From NCBI GenBank assembly GCA_964369965.1, contig CAYJGF010000001.1, positions 186,001-250,000 of the forward strand: a stretch of 64,000 nucleotides of DNA. Reading direction: 5' to 3'. Position numbers and translations under genes: made by a program. This stretch comes from CAYJBH01 sp964369965. Lineage in GTDB: Bacteria; Bacillota; Clostridia; Oscillospirales; Ruminococcaceae. Below, in pieces: positions 8,941 to 17,576 of the stretch. A model generated the notes under the pieces. The model was not told where the DNA came from. It searched no databases and saw only the letters and a list, made by a program, of their open reading frames with translations. Each line of letters begins with the position of its first letter. The first letter of the stretch is position 1.

Positions 8941-9383
8941 GGGTAGTTTTAGCCTGTGATCACAGCGGTCTCGCACTAAAAGCGTTGATTGAAAAATTAA
9001 CAAGTGAGCTCGGACATGAGGTGGGCGACATCGGCACCTTCACCGAGGAGAGTTGCAGTTATGCCGACATAGGTTATAAGGCGGCAAAAGCGGTATCAAA
9101 CGGTGAGTATGACAAAGGCATAGTCATCTGTGGCACCGGTATCGGGATATCACTCGCGGCAAATAAGGTGCGCGGTATACGCTGTGCCCTTTGCGGTGAT
9201 GTGACCTCGGCACGGCTGACCCGTGAGCATAACGACGCTAACATGCTCGCCCTCGGTGCACGTATTATAGGTCAGGAACATGCCCTCGACATAGCTAAAA
9301 CTTTTTTGACCACCGATTTTTCCGGTGAGGAGCGCCACCGCGAGCGTATCGCGAGCATTGCTGCGATTGAACAATCGGTGTGA
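8937..9383 (+). CDS. rpiB: Ribose 5-phosphate isomerase B
   Basis: The 148-residue protein contains the N-terminal ACDHSG motif and the active-site CGTGIGIS loop of the RpiB/LacA/LacB family, plus the EHNDANMLALGAR segment. It would interconvert ribose 5-phosphate and ribulose 5-phosphate; a LacA/B-like role on other sugars is possible but less likely given the whole-chain match. The start ATG at 8937 is preceded by GGAGAGG and overlaps the stop of the phosphatase gene. It is the last gene of the long plus-strand run. Confidence 0.92.
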   Translation: MRVVLACDHSGLALKALIEKLTSELGHEVGDIGTFTEESCSYADIGYKAAKAVSNGEYDKGIVICGTGIGISLAANKVRGIRCALCGDVTSARLTREHNDANMLALGARIIGQEHALDIAKTFLTTDFSGEERHRERIASIAAIEQSV

Positions 9384-9427
9384 GCACATCAATCTATTTT
9401 TACACAAAAATCAACAGTATTTTTGTC

Positions 9428-9452
9428 CGGACAGGACGAGCCATGTCCCTAC
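9428..9452 (-). repeat. GTAGGGG palindromic repeat, unit 1 (reverse orientation)
   Basis: Read on the minus strand the 25-nt unit starts GTAGGGACATGG and ends TGTCCG. Inner arms GGACA and TGTCC can pair. The first and last bases match the other units, while the stem bases differ in compensating fashion. Confidence 0.75.
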
Positions 9453-9478
9453 AACCCTACAAAAACCTCATTGCAACA

Positions 9479-9505
9479 GTAGGGGCGACCCTGTGTGGGC
9501 GCCCG
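9479..9505 (+). repeat. GTAGGGG palindromic repeat, unit 2
   Basis: The 27-nt unit starts GTAGGGGCGACC and ends GCGCCCG, with GGGCG pairing to CGCCC. Together with unit 3 it forms a larger inverted repeat (25 of 27 positions complementary, 23-nt centre). It is preceded by AACA, as is unit 5. Confidence 0.85.
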
Positions 9506-9528
9506 TTGGCGGTGTCGGGTGTCAATTT

Positions 9529-9555
9529 CGGGCGACCACACAGGGTGGCCCCTAC
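9529..9555 (-). repeat. GTAGGGG palindromic repeat, unit 3 (reverse orientation)
   Basis: Read on the minus strand the unit is nearly identical to unit 2 (two differences). GGGC pairs with GCCC, and the following inner bases ACC pair with GGT. Confidence 0.85.
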
Positions 9556-9642
9556 TACCGTCATTACGGAGGAGGGCTTTTGTGCCCCTGTCCGCAGCCG
9601 TTGCGGTTGTCCGATTTGTTAATGAAACCCCGCGGTCGTGTT

Positions 9643-9668
9643 GTAGGGGAGTGGCTCTGCTCCTCCCG
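9643..9668 (+). repeat. GTAGGGG palindromic repeat, unit 4
   Basis: The 26-nt unit starts GTAGGGGAGTGG and ends CTCCCG. GGGAG pairs with CTCCC, so the variable stem bases differ from units 2, 3 and 5 but stay complementary. Confidence 0.75.
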
Positions 9669-9744
9669 ACCGGTATGCGCGAAACGGGTGGGCATGGAAA
9701 CCCTCCCTTAATACCTTGTGTCAATTTTTGAATGGCACAAAACA

Positions 9745-9771
9745 GTAGGGGTCGGCGTCCTCGACGACCCG
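9745..9771 (+). repeat. GTAGGGG palindromic repeat, unit 5
   Basis: The 27-nt unit starts GTAGGGGTCGGC and ends CGACCCG. GGGTCG pairs with CGACCC (6 bp). It lies directly downstream of the stop codon of the convergent PP-loop gene. Confidence 0.8.
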
Positions 9772-9782
9772 AAAAAGTCTGC

Positions 9783-10511
9783 TTAAACGGACCAACCGTT
9801 TATGCCGGACTTTTTTAATGCGCCGAGCATTTTTTTTCGGAATGCAGGGTCGAGATCGGCACGGGAGGAGACAAACTCCTTTGCACTCTGTCTGTTGGTT
9901 GCCCCGTCCACCGGGCAACCGCTTTTTGCTATCGGGAGCTCTATCGTGTTGCAAGCGCGGATTATTTCGCCCTCGGGGATAAAAATCAGTGGTCTTATCA
10001 GATAAAGATCGCGCCGTGACAGGTAGCTTTTAGGAGAAAAACAGTTGATACGCCCCTCGGTAAAAAGGTTCATGAAAAAAGTCTCGATAGCGTCGTCCAG
10101 ATGATGCCCCAGTGCTATACTCTTGCACCCGAGGCTCACCGCTTCACTGTGCAGAGCACCTCGGCGTAAAACAGCGCAGAGCGAACAGGGGTGTTTTTCC
10201 CGTCGATCGTCAAAAACAATGGTGCCGATGTCGCTCCTCACAATATTGTGTGATACCTCTATTCCCTCAAGGAATTCTGTCAATTTGCTATAGTCGGTCG
10301 ACTGCCCCCCAAAACGTGGGTCGATGGTTATCGCATGGAGTGTAAAAGCCCGTCCGAGATATCGACGAAGTTTCGCGAGTGTTACCACCAGCGCAATGCT
10401 GTCCTTCCCTCCGGAAATGCCAACCGCAACCCTGTCCCCCTCTTTAATCATGTCATACTGCTGTATTGCCTTTCGCGCCGGCCCCTCTAATCGTCTGATA
10501 TTCGCCTCCAT
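9783..10511 (-). CDS. PP-loop ATPase of the TtcA/TilS superfamily (tRNA thiolation type)
   Basis: The 242-residue protein has the N-type ATP pyrophosphatase loop SGGKDS (residues 33-38), a CSLC pair (C109, C112), the GHHLDDAIETFFMN motif and two later cysteines around 187-200. This is the layout of TtcA, which 2-thiolates cytidine 32 of tRNA using an iron-sulfur cluster. A paralogous sulfur-insertion role on another tRNA position is possible. It is transcribed alone from its own promoter and ends within the palindromic repeat region. Confidence 0.82.
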   Translation of the reverse strand: MEANIRRLEGPARKAIQQYDMIKEGDRVAVGISGGKDSIALVVTLAKLRRYLGRAFTLHAITIDPRFGGQSTDYSKLTEFLEGIEVSHNIVRSDIGTIVFDDRREKHPCSLCAVLRRGALHSEAVSLGCKSIALGHHLDDAIETFFMNLFTEGRINCFSPKSYLSRRDLYLIRPLIFIPEGEIIRACNTIELPIAKSGCPVDGATNRQSAKEFVSSRADLDPAFRKKMLGALKKSGINGWSV

Positions 10512-10533
10512 ATCAATTATAATCTACTCACTT

Positions 10534-10562
10534 AGTATAACAACAAATTATGATTTTGCCAA
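10534..10562 (-). promoter_or_regulatory. Promoter of the TtcA-like gene
   Basis: On the minus strand TTGGCA (10557-10562) and TATACT (10534-10539) are 17 nt apart, 23 nt before the start codon. Confidence 0.6.
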
Positions 10563-10645
10563 ATATGAAAACTAAAGATTTTGTTAGATATTAAACGAAT
10601 ATTAAAGAAAATCTACTTGCACATTAAAAAATACCATAAATTAGG

Positions 10646-10674
10646 TTGACATTGCATAATTCCTGTTGTACAAT
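10646..10674 (+). promoter_or_regulatory. Sigma-A promoter of rplM-rpsI
   Basis: A consensus TTGACA at 10646-10651 and TACAAT at 10669-10674 are separated by 17 nt. The leader to rplM is about 100 nt long. Confidence 0.88.
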
Positions 10675-10680
10675 AAGAAA

Positions 10681-10784
10681 GCAAATTAATAAAGACACGG
10701 GTTTAAAAGATAATCGTCGCAAAAGAGGCTAACCTGTCGGGGCGATATTATGTTGAACCAGCTGTTAAGGAAAGGACAAACAAG
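10681..10784 (+). ncRNA. Candidate structured leader of rplM (ribosomal protein L13 leader type)
   Basis: The roughly 100-nt untranslated leader contains ACGGGTT (10697-10703), which can pair with AACCTGT (10731-10737, one G-U pair), enclosing further bases, and ends in a strong GAAAGGA site before the start codon. Firmicutes carry autoregulatory leaders in front of rplM; position and structure fit such an element, but I cannot match it to the known consensus base by base. Confidence 0.4.
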
Positions 10785-11213
10785 ATGAAATCATTTCTCG
10801 CAAAACCCCATGAGGTAAAGCGCAATTGGTATCTGCTCGATGCCGCCGGTTTGCCGCTCGGACGTGTTGCAGCAAAGGCCGCTTTGTTGCTACGTGGTAA
10901 ACACAAGGTCACATTCACCCCAAACGTCGACTGTGGCGACTTTGTTGTTGTTGTCAACTGTGATAAGGCTGTGTTGACCGGCAAAAAATTAACTCAAAAA
11001 TACTATCGTCATCACTCCGGTTGGGTAGGTGGACTTAAAGAGGTTCAGTACAAAACCTTGATGGCGACTCGCTCCGATAAAGCGATGTACCTTGCGGTTA
11101 AAGGGATGTTGCCCTCCAACACGTTAGGTTCAAAGGCTCTCACCCGTCTTAAAGTTTATAAGACCGGTGAACACGCTAATGTGGCACAAAAACCCGAAGC
11201 TATCAGCTTGTAA
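10785..11213 (+). CDS. rplM: 50S ribosomal protein L13
   Basis: The 142-residue protein matches L13 throughout: the N-terminal WYLLDAAGLPLGRVA block, the central YYRHHSGWVGG segment and the MLP-N-LG motif. Length is normal for bacteria. It is followed after 24 nt by rpsI, the conserved bacterial gene pair, under one promoter. Confidence 0.98.
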   Translation: MKSFLAKPHEVKRNWYLLDAAGLPLGRVAAKAALLLRGKHKVTFTPNVDCGDFVVVVNCDKAVLTGKKLTQKYYRHHSGWVGGLKEVQYKTLMATRSDKAMYLAVKGMLPSNTLGSKALTRLKVYKTGEHANVAQKPEAISL

Positions 11214-11237
11214 TTATTGGAAAGGAACAACATAATT

Positions 11238-11636
11238 ATGTATGAAACTAAAGCTTATTTTTACGGCACCGGTCGCCGTAAGAGCAGCGTTGCCCGCGTT
11301 AGAATTTACAGCGGAGAGGGCAAAATACAGATAAACAATCGTGACATTGATGACTTTTTCGGTCTTGAAACCTTGAAGCTCGTTGTGCGCCAACCGCTGG
11401 TGCTCACCGGTCTTGTTAACAACTACGATATCAAAGTTACCGTTGCCGGCGGTGGTGTTTCCGGTCAGGCTGGTGCTATCCGTCACGGACTTTCGCGTGC
11501 TCTTTTGCAGGCGGATGAAAATCTGCGTCCGGCTCTTAAAAAAGCAGGCTTTTTAACCCGTGACCCACGTATGAAAGAGCGTAAAAAATATGGTCTTAAA
11601 GCGGCAAGACGTGCACCGCAGTTCAGCAAACGTTAG
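11238..11636 (+). CDS. rpsI: 30S ribosomal protein S9
   Basis: The 132-residue protein has the YGTGRRKSSVARV start and the terminal RRAPQFSKR that reaches into the ribosomal P site. The ATG at 11238 is preferred over an in-frame TTG at 11217 because GAAAGGA lies at 11219-11225, giving 12 nt spacing. It is co-transcribed with rplM. Confidence 0.98.
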   Translation: MYETKAYFYGTGRRKSSVARVRIYSGEGKIQINNRDIDDFFGLETLKLVVRQPLVLTGLVNNYDIKVTVAGGGVSGQAGAIRHGLSRALLQADENLRPALKKAGFLTRDPRMKERKKYGLKAARRAPQFSKR

Positions 11637-11654
11637 TATTGACTTTTGGCCTTT

Positions 11655-12722
11655 ATGACCTGTTGGTATCTTAGAAAAAAAGAAGAGTTGAGGCGTGCAG
11701 TCGAGGCTGTGCCGCCTCGCTTTTGGTTAGCAATAATTTCTGTGCCGCTGTGCACACTGTCTCTCACCGCCCTTTCCCATCCTCTGGACATAGTGGTTGT
11801 TACCGACGAGCAGGAGAGGAGTGAGCTTATAACAGGTTACGCTCTTGAAACTGCGGCGGTTGTCGAGATGCTCGGCTTTGATGAAGAGGGAGTTGAGACA
11901 GTCTCTCGCACCACCGACAACTACAGCGACTTTATCCATGTGGACTATGCATTCCCTGTGGATATACTCGCCGACGGGGAGGATAAAACCGTCTATACGC
12001 ACGAGTTGACGGTGGAGACACTCTTCTCACAGTACGGCATAACTCTCGAAGGGGATGATTACGTCGAGCCGGCGCTTGACACACAACTCACAGGCGAAGA
12101 GATAATCGAGGTGTTTCGTGTCGACTATGAGACCGAGGCTATAACCGACATCATACCGCATGAGACGGAGAACCGAACCTCCTCACTCATGAATAGGCGC
12201 ACCGACAGCCCTGCCCTGCTTATCGAGGGGGTGGACGGCGAGGGGACGCTGACCTATGAACACAAATACATAAACGATGAGCTCGTCGAGACCACACTGA
12301 TTGAGGAGGATCTTGTCAGTGAACCTGTCACCGAGGTGATTTTATCCTACGGTCCCGAGCCGGTGTCAGATTTGAGCGAGGGATTTGAGGAATACCCTAT
12401 AGTTGACGGTGTGCCTACAAACTATAAATCGGTCATCTCAAGCGGCATTGCGACCGGCTATTATTCCGCAAGGGGCAGCGGTTCTTCCGGCATAGGGCTG
12501 TTTTATGGCAGTTGCGCCGTTAACCCTAACGTCATCCCCTACGGCAGTAAGCTATACATAACCTCTGCGGAGGGGGACAGCTTTATATACGGCTACGCGA
12601 TAGCGACCGACACCGGCACCGCACTGATGGAGGGCATTATTGATATTGATCTCTTCTATGAGACCTACACCGAGAGTGCAATAAACGGCAAACGGATTGT
12701 CGACATCTATATTTTGGAATAA
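11655..12722 (+). CDS. Wall-associated protein with G5-like and C-terminal 3D domain
   Basis: About 355 residues. An N-terminal basic stretch and membrane anchor (about 25-42) lead to an extracytoplasmic region with DUF348-like segments, a G5-like domain (TEVILSYGPEPV near 230) and a C-terminal 3D domain (about 265-355). The 3D domain shows YGSCAVNPNVIPYG, the ATDTG motif and IDIDLF, carrying the three aspartates that give the fold its name. Related proteins (YabE/Rpf2 group) are thought to remodel peptidoglycan. No clear ribosome-binding site is visible; the start could be the TTG at 11646 or the ATG at 11655. Confidence 0.8.
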   Translation: MTCWYLRKKEELRRAVEAVPPRFWLAIISVPLCTLSLTALSHPLDIVVVTDEQERSELITGYALETAAVVEMLGFDEEGVETVSRTTDNYSDFIHVDYAFPVDILADGEDKTVYTHELTVETLFSQYGITLEGDDYVEPALDTQLTGEEIIEVFRVDYETEAITDIIPHETENRTSSLMNRRTDSPALLIEGVDGEGTLTYEHKYINDELVETTLIEEDLVSEPVTEVILSYGPEPVSDLSEGFEEYPIVDGVPTNYKSVISSGIATGYYSARGSGSSGIGLFYGSCAVNPNVIPYGSKLYITSAEGDSFIYGYAIATDTGTALMEGIIDIDLFYETYTESAINGKRIVDIYILE

Positions 12723-12727
12723 ACGAG

Positions 12728-14731
12728 GTGACGGTGGAGCTTTTCAAACAACACAACAAAAAGGTTGTGATGGCATTTTATGTTGTGACGATTGTCTTAA
12801 TTGGCTTGTTTTTTGCACTGGAGAGGGTGCAAACGCTGGACTACAACTCCATAAACGGTGATTTTCAAAATTACAACGTCTTTCGTCGTATGTTAGACGG
12901 GCAGACACCTTATCTCGATTTTATCAACTACATCGGCTTTGCACCGATAATAATAAATCTGCCGTTTTTGCTGTTTGACGGGACTTTTTATTCAAGTTTA
13001 TTTATCACCAACCTCACCGCAAACGTTGTTTTCTCGCTGTCGGTGCTGGTCATACTTCTACTGATTACCAAAAACATGTATATCAGCTGTTTTGTGTCGG
13101 CGTTGATACCGAAATTTATTTCCACCGGTATTCTGTCCACTCTTTTGGGGGCGGAGTATGGGCATGTCTGGACAGCGCGATTTGTCGACCTTTTCACACC
13201 CTCCAACTCAATGAGGGGGACAAGGTCGTTTTTGCCTTTTTTGCTTATTATACTTTGCTTTGCGGTCATTGAGTTGATAAAGCGCGTTCGTGGCAATCAA
13301 ATAATTCTCATCGATGTGTTGACGCAATATAAAGGCGTTGCACTGTTCGGCGTGTTGACCGGTATCGGCGTTGTTTGGAGCAACGACTTTGGATTTGCGT
13401 GTGTTGCGGCTTTTGTGCTGATATTGCTCGCGGTCAATATTTTCCCCCCTACAAAAAAAAGAAGAATAGTCAAAACAGTAAAATTGCTCTTTGTCGCCCT
13501 GCTCTCGGTGACGGTCGGGCTTTTTTTTATTACCTCTATCATAACAAAAGGCAACCCCGACGTTTGGCTGTCGACGACACTTGCCACCGCCGAATATCAA
13601 TTTTTCTACTTTAACGGCTCAAACGGCATGGCAACATTGCCCTATATTTTTACAAATCACACCCTTTGGTTATATACTCTGCCGTGGCTTGTCATGTTGT
13701 TCTATCACCTTTATCGGCTGATAAAAGGTCGTGCCGACAATGTCGATGTCGCCCTCGTCTTTATCGCTTTATCGGTGGTCATTGCCACCTATGCCTATGT
13801 CGCGAGTGGCAGTGGATATAATTTTCGCGAGGCGTTGGAGGTCTATATCATCATCTTTGCTATCGGCTATGCAATAAAGGCGGTCGAGCATCTACTCAAA
13901 AATAAAGCCTTTATATTAAAGATTGTCGGCGGTGTCATGCTGTTTTTACTCTGTGGCTATAACGCCGTGCAGATAATGACCTTTTCCCCGATACATGTCG
14001 GCAACTATTACCCGGAACTTGGAGGCTGCAGCACATTTGACAATGCGCTCGGCGCGACAAGGGAGCTTATCGGCGAGGGGAGCATCTTCTCTGTCTACGC
14101 CACCGGTGTGGAGGTTATAACCGATCAGTTTCAACCCACCGGCAGTGACTATATTATCCACGCCCTCGGTGACGAGGTTCAAAAGGACTATGTAAAAACC
14201 TTTGTGAACGGACAGTATAAATACGCGCAAACACCCTCCATGGCACTCGGCGGCTGGCTTGCAAATCAAAACTGGTACTTTTATCGTGAACTGCTCGCAA
14301 ACTACGAACGGGTTTATACCACCGAATACAGTCATGTATGGGAGAGGACGGTGCCGCAGTACATCGATGCAAAGGTGGAGTTTGAACTGTCTCGAATTGA
14401 TGAAGGTAGCTATAAAATAACCTGCACATCTGATTACAACGGGGAATTTATTGCAGATTTAAACTTATCGTATAGCACAGGTTTTAATTCTGTTCTTTCG
14501 AGACTCTCCTCGCTCGGTCGCACTGCGGTGAGGGTGAGCACCAATGTCGTGGCGGATAACGACAGCTATTTCGACCTGCTACTGCCGTCGGACGGTGGGG
14601 CGGTCATCCCGATAGAGATGCGCGACGGTGTCGGCAGTGCGACGATATCCACCGCCTACTCACAAGGTGCGACACTCGAAATAGATCGGGTCGAATATAA
14701 CATGGCATTGCCGATGATGTATTTAGGGTGA
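12728..14731 (+). CDS. Large multi-membrane protein, GT-C glycosyltransferase-like
   Basis: The 667-residue protein has about ten predicted membrane segments in residues 10-430 and a soluble, presumably extracytoplasmic C-terminal part (about 440-667). The first loop contains DYNSINGDFQNYNVFRRMLDGQTPYLDF, an acidic loop of the sort seen in GT-C enzymes that use lipid-linked sugars. No exact family can be named. The GTG at 12728 lies 5 nt after the previous stop; GTG 12734 is an alternative. The next gene is also a large membrane protein, so the two probably act together on a surface glycan. Confidence 0.65.
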   Translation: MTVELFKQHNKKVVMAFYVVTIVLIGLFFALERVQTLDYNSINGDFQNYNVFRRMLDGQTPYLDFINYIGFAPIIINLPFLLFDGTFYSSLFITNLTANVVFSLSVLVILLLITKNMYISCFVSALIPKFISTGILSTLLGAEYGHVWTARFVDLFTPSNSMRGTRSFLPFLLIILCFAVIELIKRVRGNQIILIDVLTQYKGVALFGVLTGIGVVWSNDFGFACVAAFVLILLAVNIFPPTKKRRIVKTVKLLFVALLSVTVGLFFITSIITKGNPDVWLSTTLATAEYQFFYFNGSNGMATLPYIFTNHTLWLYTLPWLVMLFYHLYRLIKGRADNVDVALVFIALSVVIATYAYVASGSGYNFREALEVYIIIFAIGYAIKAVEHLLKNKAFILKIVGGVMLFLLCGYNAVQIMTFSPIHVGNYYPELGGCSTFDNALGATRELIGEGSIFSVYATGVEVITDQFQPTGSDYIIHALGDEVQKDYVKTFVNGQYKYAQTPSMALGGWLANQNWYFYRELLANYERVYTTEYSHVWERTVPQYIDAKVEFELSRIDEGSYKITCTSDYNGEFIADLNLSYSTGFNSVLSRLSSLGRTAVRVSTNVVADNDSYFDLLLPSDGGAVIPIEMRDGVGSATISTAYSQGATLEIDRVEYNMALPMMYLG

Positions 14732-14735
14732 ATTG

Positions 14736-16403
14736 ATGATGCGCGATAGAAAAAATTATACTTTCATATTTTCCGCATTGATCGGGTTTGCCGTATTTTT
14801 GCTTATATACGGCGTTCGTCCGCTAAATGTGACCTATGATGACTGGATTTTCAACGGCTTTATCGAGACCGATATCCTACAGCGATATGCCGGTTGGCTT
14901 GCCTATCGAAATTCACCCGATTTGTTCCCCCTCACATTTTCGGAGTACATCTCCTTTCCCTTTGGGGATTATGCCTCGCTTGCCGACGGCATCCCGATTG
15001 CTTTAATTTTCTTTAAAATAATAGAACCTATCCTGCCCGAGACCTTTCAATTTTCCGGCATATTGGTCTGTCTATCCTTTATACTTCAATCGGTCTGCGG
15101 TGCTCTGTTGATGAGCGAGTTCACCAAAAATAGGTATGTCGCTATATTGTCCGGTGCTATTTTCTGCTTTAGTCCGGTGATGATTGAGCGCGCATTTCGT
15201 CATACCTCGCTTTCCTTTCACTTTATCATACTGTTGGCCATACTATTTTACATCAAATCAAAAAAACAACCCTGCAAAAAGATTTATGTCGGGTTTGCGC
15301 TGATTATAATGCTTTCGGTGACGATGCACCTTTATTTCACCCCTATGATTGTCGGGTTTGCGCTCGCGGCTTTGCTGGACGGCGCCGTCTGCAAAAAATT
15401 CAAGCCATCCTACCTTGTTATAGTTAGCGCCGGCATTTTTATCACTCTATTGCTTTGCTATCTGCTTGGTCTGTTAGGGCTTGGGGTCGGCAACACAAGC
15501 GGTTACGGCAGTATGGGCATGAATCTTAACGCACTCTTTAACCCGACCAGCCTTGACACAAACTGGTGGGTGCCGGGTCAGGGTCGCCTTGATTGGTCGC
15601 TTTTTTTGCCGATGAGGGCGCTTACGCACAACAATATCGAGAGTTTCAACTACCTCGGCGTCGGGATACTGGGTGCCCTTTTCGTTGTGATTATCTTTTT
15701 TATTCTTAACATCAAAAGATGCCTCCCTCAAATACATGGATTTTTAAAACAGCATCCTTTCCTTGTCGGATTTGCCGTTTTTTCCACCCTGTTTGCCATC
15801 TCCAACACGGTGTCGGCGTTTAGCTATACACTCATCACCGTTGCACTGCCACAACAGTTGCTCAATATTTTTAATGTATTTCGCGCGAGTGGGCGACTTT
15901 TTTGGTCGGTTAACTATATGTTGGTGCTCGCCGCATTGATATTCATCACAAAAACATGCGCCAAACGCCGTTTTTTAACGGTGACCATGCTCGCGGCGTT
16001 GCTTGCTGTGCAGTTGATTGACCTTTCCCCTGCACTGATTTATAAGCATAATTATTTTGAGAATGAGGTTGTGTATGAGAATTTCGGCGCAGAAGAACTT
16101 GTGGAATTTATGGACGATACCGAAATTTTTTATACCCTTGAACTTCGTGAGGATAGAATTTTATCCGCATATCTTTATAAAAACAACAAAAAAACAAATA
16201 TCCACCTCATAAGCCGAGATGGATATATGATTAGTGAGTTAACCGACGATATGCAAGACACATACGACCTGCTTTTAAACGCTCGCTCACCCTATGATGC
16301 CACCTACTATACCGCCGATGCAAATAAGGCGGAGCTGATTATGGCGGCAAACCCCGATATGGAGATGCGAGAGCTTTATGGCGGATATGTTTTAAGACGT
16401 TAG
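14736..16403 (+). CDS. Multi-membrane protein, DUF6311-like (GT-C-like fold)
   Basis: The protein has about 555 residues with roughly ten membrane segments. The N-terminal loop shows the order GWLAYRNSPDLFPLTF, then SFPFGDYASLADGIPIA and IFFKIIEPILPETFQF, which resembles DUF6311 membrane proteins, often found in glycan loci. The extracytoplasmic C-terminal tail is about 110 residues. The start is ATG 14736 or 14739 behind AGGGTGA; the upstream stop is only 4 nt away. The gene ends 2 bp from the convergent Gfo/Idh gene with no visible terminator between them. Confidence 0.7.
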   Translation: MMRDRKNYTFIFSALIGFAVFLLIYGVRPLNVTYDDWIFNGFIETDILQRYAGWLAYRNSPDLFPLTFSEYISFPFGDYASLADGIPIALIFFKIIEPILPETFQFSGILVCLSFILQSVCGALLMSEFTKNRYVAILSGAIFCFSPVMIERAFRHTSLSFHFIILLAILFYIKSKKQPCKKIYVGFALIIMLSVTMHLYFTPMIVGFALAALLDGAVCKKFKPSYLVIVSAGIFITLLLCYLLGLLGLGVGNTSGYGSMGMNLNALFNPTSLDTNWWVPGQGRLDWSLFLPMRALTHNNIESFNYLGVGILGALFVVIIFFILNIKRCLPQIHGFLKQHPFLVGFAVFSTLFAISNTVSAFSYTLITVALPQQLLNIFNVFRASGRLFWSVNYMLVLAALIFITKTCAKRRFLTVTMLAALLAVQLIDLSPALIYKHNYFENEVVYENFGAEELVEFMDDTEIFYTLELREDRILSAYLYKNNKKTNIHLISRDGYMISELTDDMQDTYDLLLNARSPYDATYYTADANKAELIMAANPDMEMRELYGGYVLRR

Positions 16404-16405
16404 GA

Positions 16406-17560
16406 TTAATACGAGCCGGAGGTATCACTCACAACCGATTTGCCGGTTTTGACCCTGCCGGTTGCGACCCTCTTTTGCAGCTCGTCATAGAAAAACTCCG
16501 CATCTATCGGCAGGGATACCATCCTACCTGTCCAACTTGACAGATGCATGGCGTTGGAGAGTGAAAGCCCGTTTATCCCCTCACTGCCGTTGGCGATAAG
16601 CGTTTCCCCTCGCAAAATAGCCGCCGCGAACGACTTTAATATTCCGTCGTGTTGCTCGTCCGAGCCGTCGGTTTCAATGTTAACCCATTCTCCCTCCGGC
16701 TTTTCAAAACCGTTTTTCGACGTGATAAGATGTTTTGAGATCGGCGTTTTTAGACGAAACAATTTGAGTTCATTTTGGTCGCATACCAGTTTGCCACCGT
16801 CCAGTGTTATCTCAAAACGGTTGGTGCCCGGTGCATCGCCGGTGCTTGTTATAAACACACCCGTTGCGCCGTTTTCATATTCGAGATATGCCGTGACATC
16901 GTCCTCGACCTCGATGTCATGCCATTTTCCGTTGTGACAAAACGCCTGCAATCTTGTCGGCATACCGCATATCCATTGCATGAGGTCAAGGTTATGTGGG
17001 CACTGGTTTAATAAAACGCCGCCGCCCTCGCCGCCCCATGTGGCGCGCCATGCTCCGGAATCATAATAGTATTGAGTGCGATACCAGTCCGTTATAATCC
17101 AGTTTGTGCGACGGATTTCACCCAGCTCGCCGCTCGCAACAATTTCTTTCATCTTGCGATAAATGTGGTTGGTACGTTGATTGAACATCATTGCAAAGAC
17201 AAGCTCATGCTCCGCCGCAACGCTGTTCATCTCTAAAACCTGTTTTGTATAAACCCCTGCCGGCTTTTCGCAAAGCACATGCAAACCGTTTTCCAGCGCC
17301 TTTATTGACAGCTCGGGGTGTTGGTAGTGAGGGGTCGCAATCAACACCGCATCGCAAATTTTGCCGTCGATAAGCTCTGTTCCCTGCTCGTAAATTTTAA
17401 CATTGTCGGGCAGGTTTGTTTTTGCCCATTCGCGACGCTCGTCGAGCAGGTCCGCAATCGCAACCAACTCTATGTCCGGCACATTGCCTGCAACAAGCCG
17501 CGTGCTATGGGATGTGCCCATATTGCCTATTCCGATAATTCCGAGTTTTACTTTTGACAT
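16406..17560 (-). CDS. Gfo/Idh/MocA-family oxidoreductase
   Basis: The 384-residue protein has an N-terminal Rossmann fold (GIIGIGNMGTSH, residues 7-18) for NAD(P), the EKPAG motif with the catalytic lysine near 98, and a C-terminal alpha/beta domain with the GGGVLLNQCPHNLDL histidine segment. Family members oxidise or reduce sugars and inositols. It lies directly downstream of a propeller protein and an AraC regulator on the same strand, which suggests a carbohydrate catabolic role; the sugar is unknown. Confidence 0.88.
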   Translation of the reverse strand: MSKVKLGIIGIGNMGTSHSTRLVAGNVPDIELVAIADLLDERREWAKTNLPDNVKIYEQGTELIDGKICDAVLIATPHYQHPELSIKALENGLHVLCEKPAGVYTKQVLEMNSVAAEHELVFAMMFNQRTNHIYRKMKEIVASGELGEIRRTNWIITDWYRTQYYYDSGAWRATWGGEGGGVLLNQCPHNLDLMQWICGMPTRLQAFCHNGKWHDIEVEDDVTAYLEYENGATGVFITSTGDAPGTNRFEITLDGGKLVCDQNELKLFRLKTPISKHLITSKNGFEKPEGEWVNIETDGSDEQHDGILKSFAAAILRGETLIANGSEGINGLSLSNAMHLSSWTGRMVSLPIDAEFFYDELQKRVATGRVKTGKSVVSDTSGSY

Positions 17561-17576
17561 GTTGTCACCGTTCCTT

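Larger units (their letters stand above)
9384..9782. repeat. Gene-free 399-bp region made of small palindromic repeats
   Basis: No convincing gene lies between rpiB and the convergent PP-loop gene. The interval holds five GTAGGGG units in mixed orientation, a partial sixth (reverse GTAGGG at about 9455-9461), and further short hairpins such as CCGCA/TGCGG near 9592-9606. Open frames crossing it are Arg/Pro-rich with no family match, as expected from palindromic GC-rich DNA. Repeats of this general look occur in many Clostridia, but I know no firm family name. Confidence 0.8.

Noticed and set aside
9325..9731. Several overlapping open frames of 78-128 codons between rpiB and the PP-loop gene
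   Set aside because: They follow the palindromic repeats on both strands, are rich in Arg, Pro and Cys, have no ribosome-binding sites and match no family.
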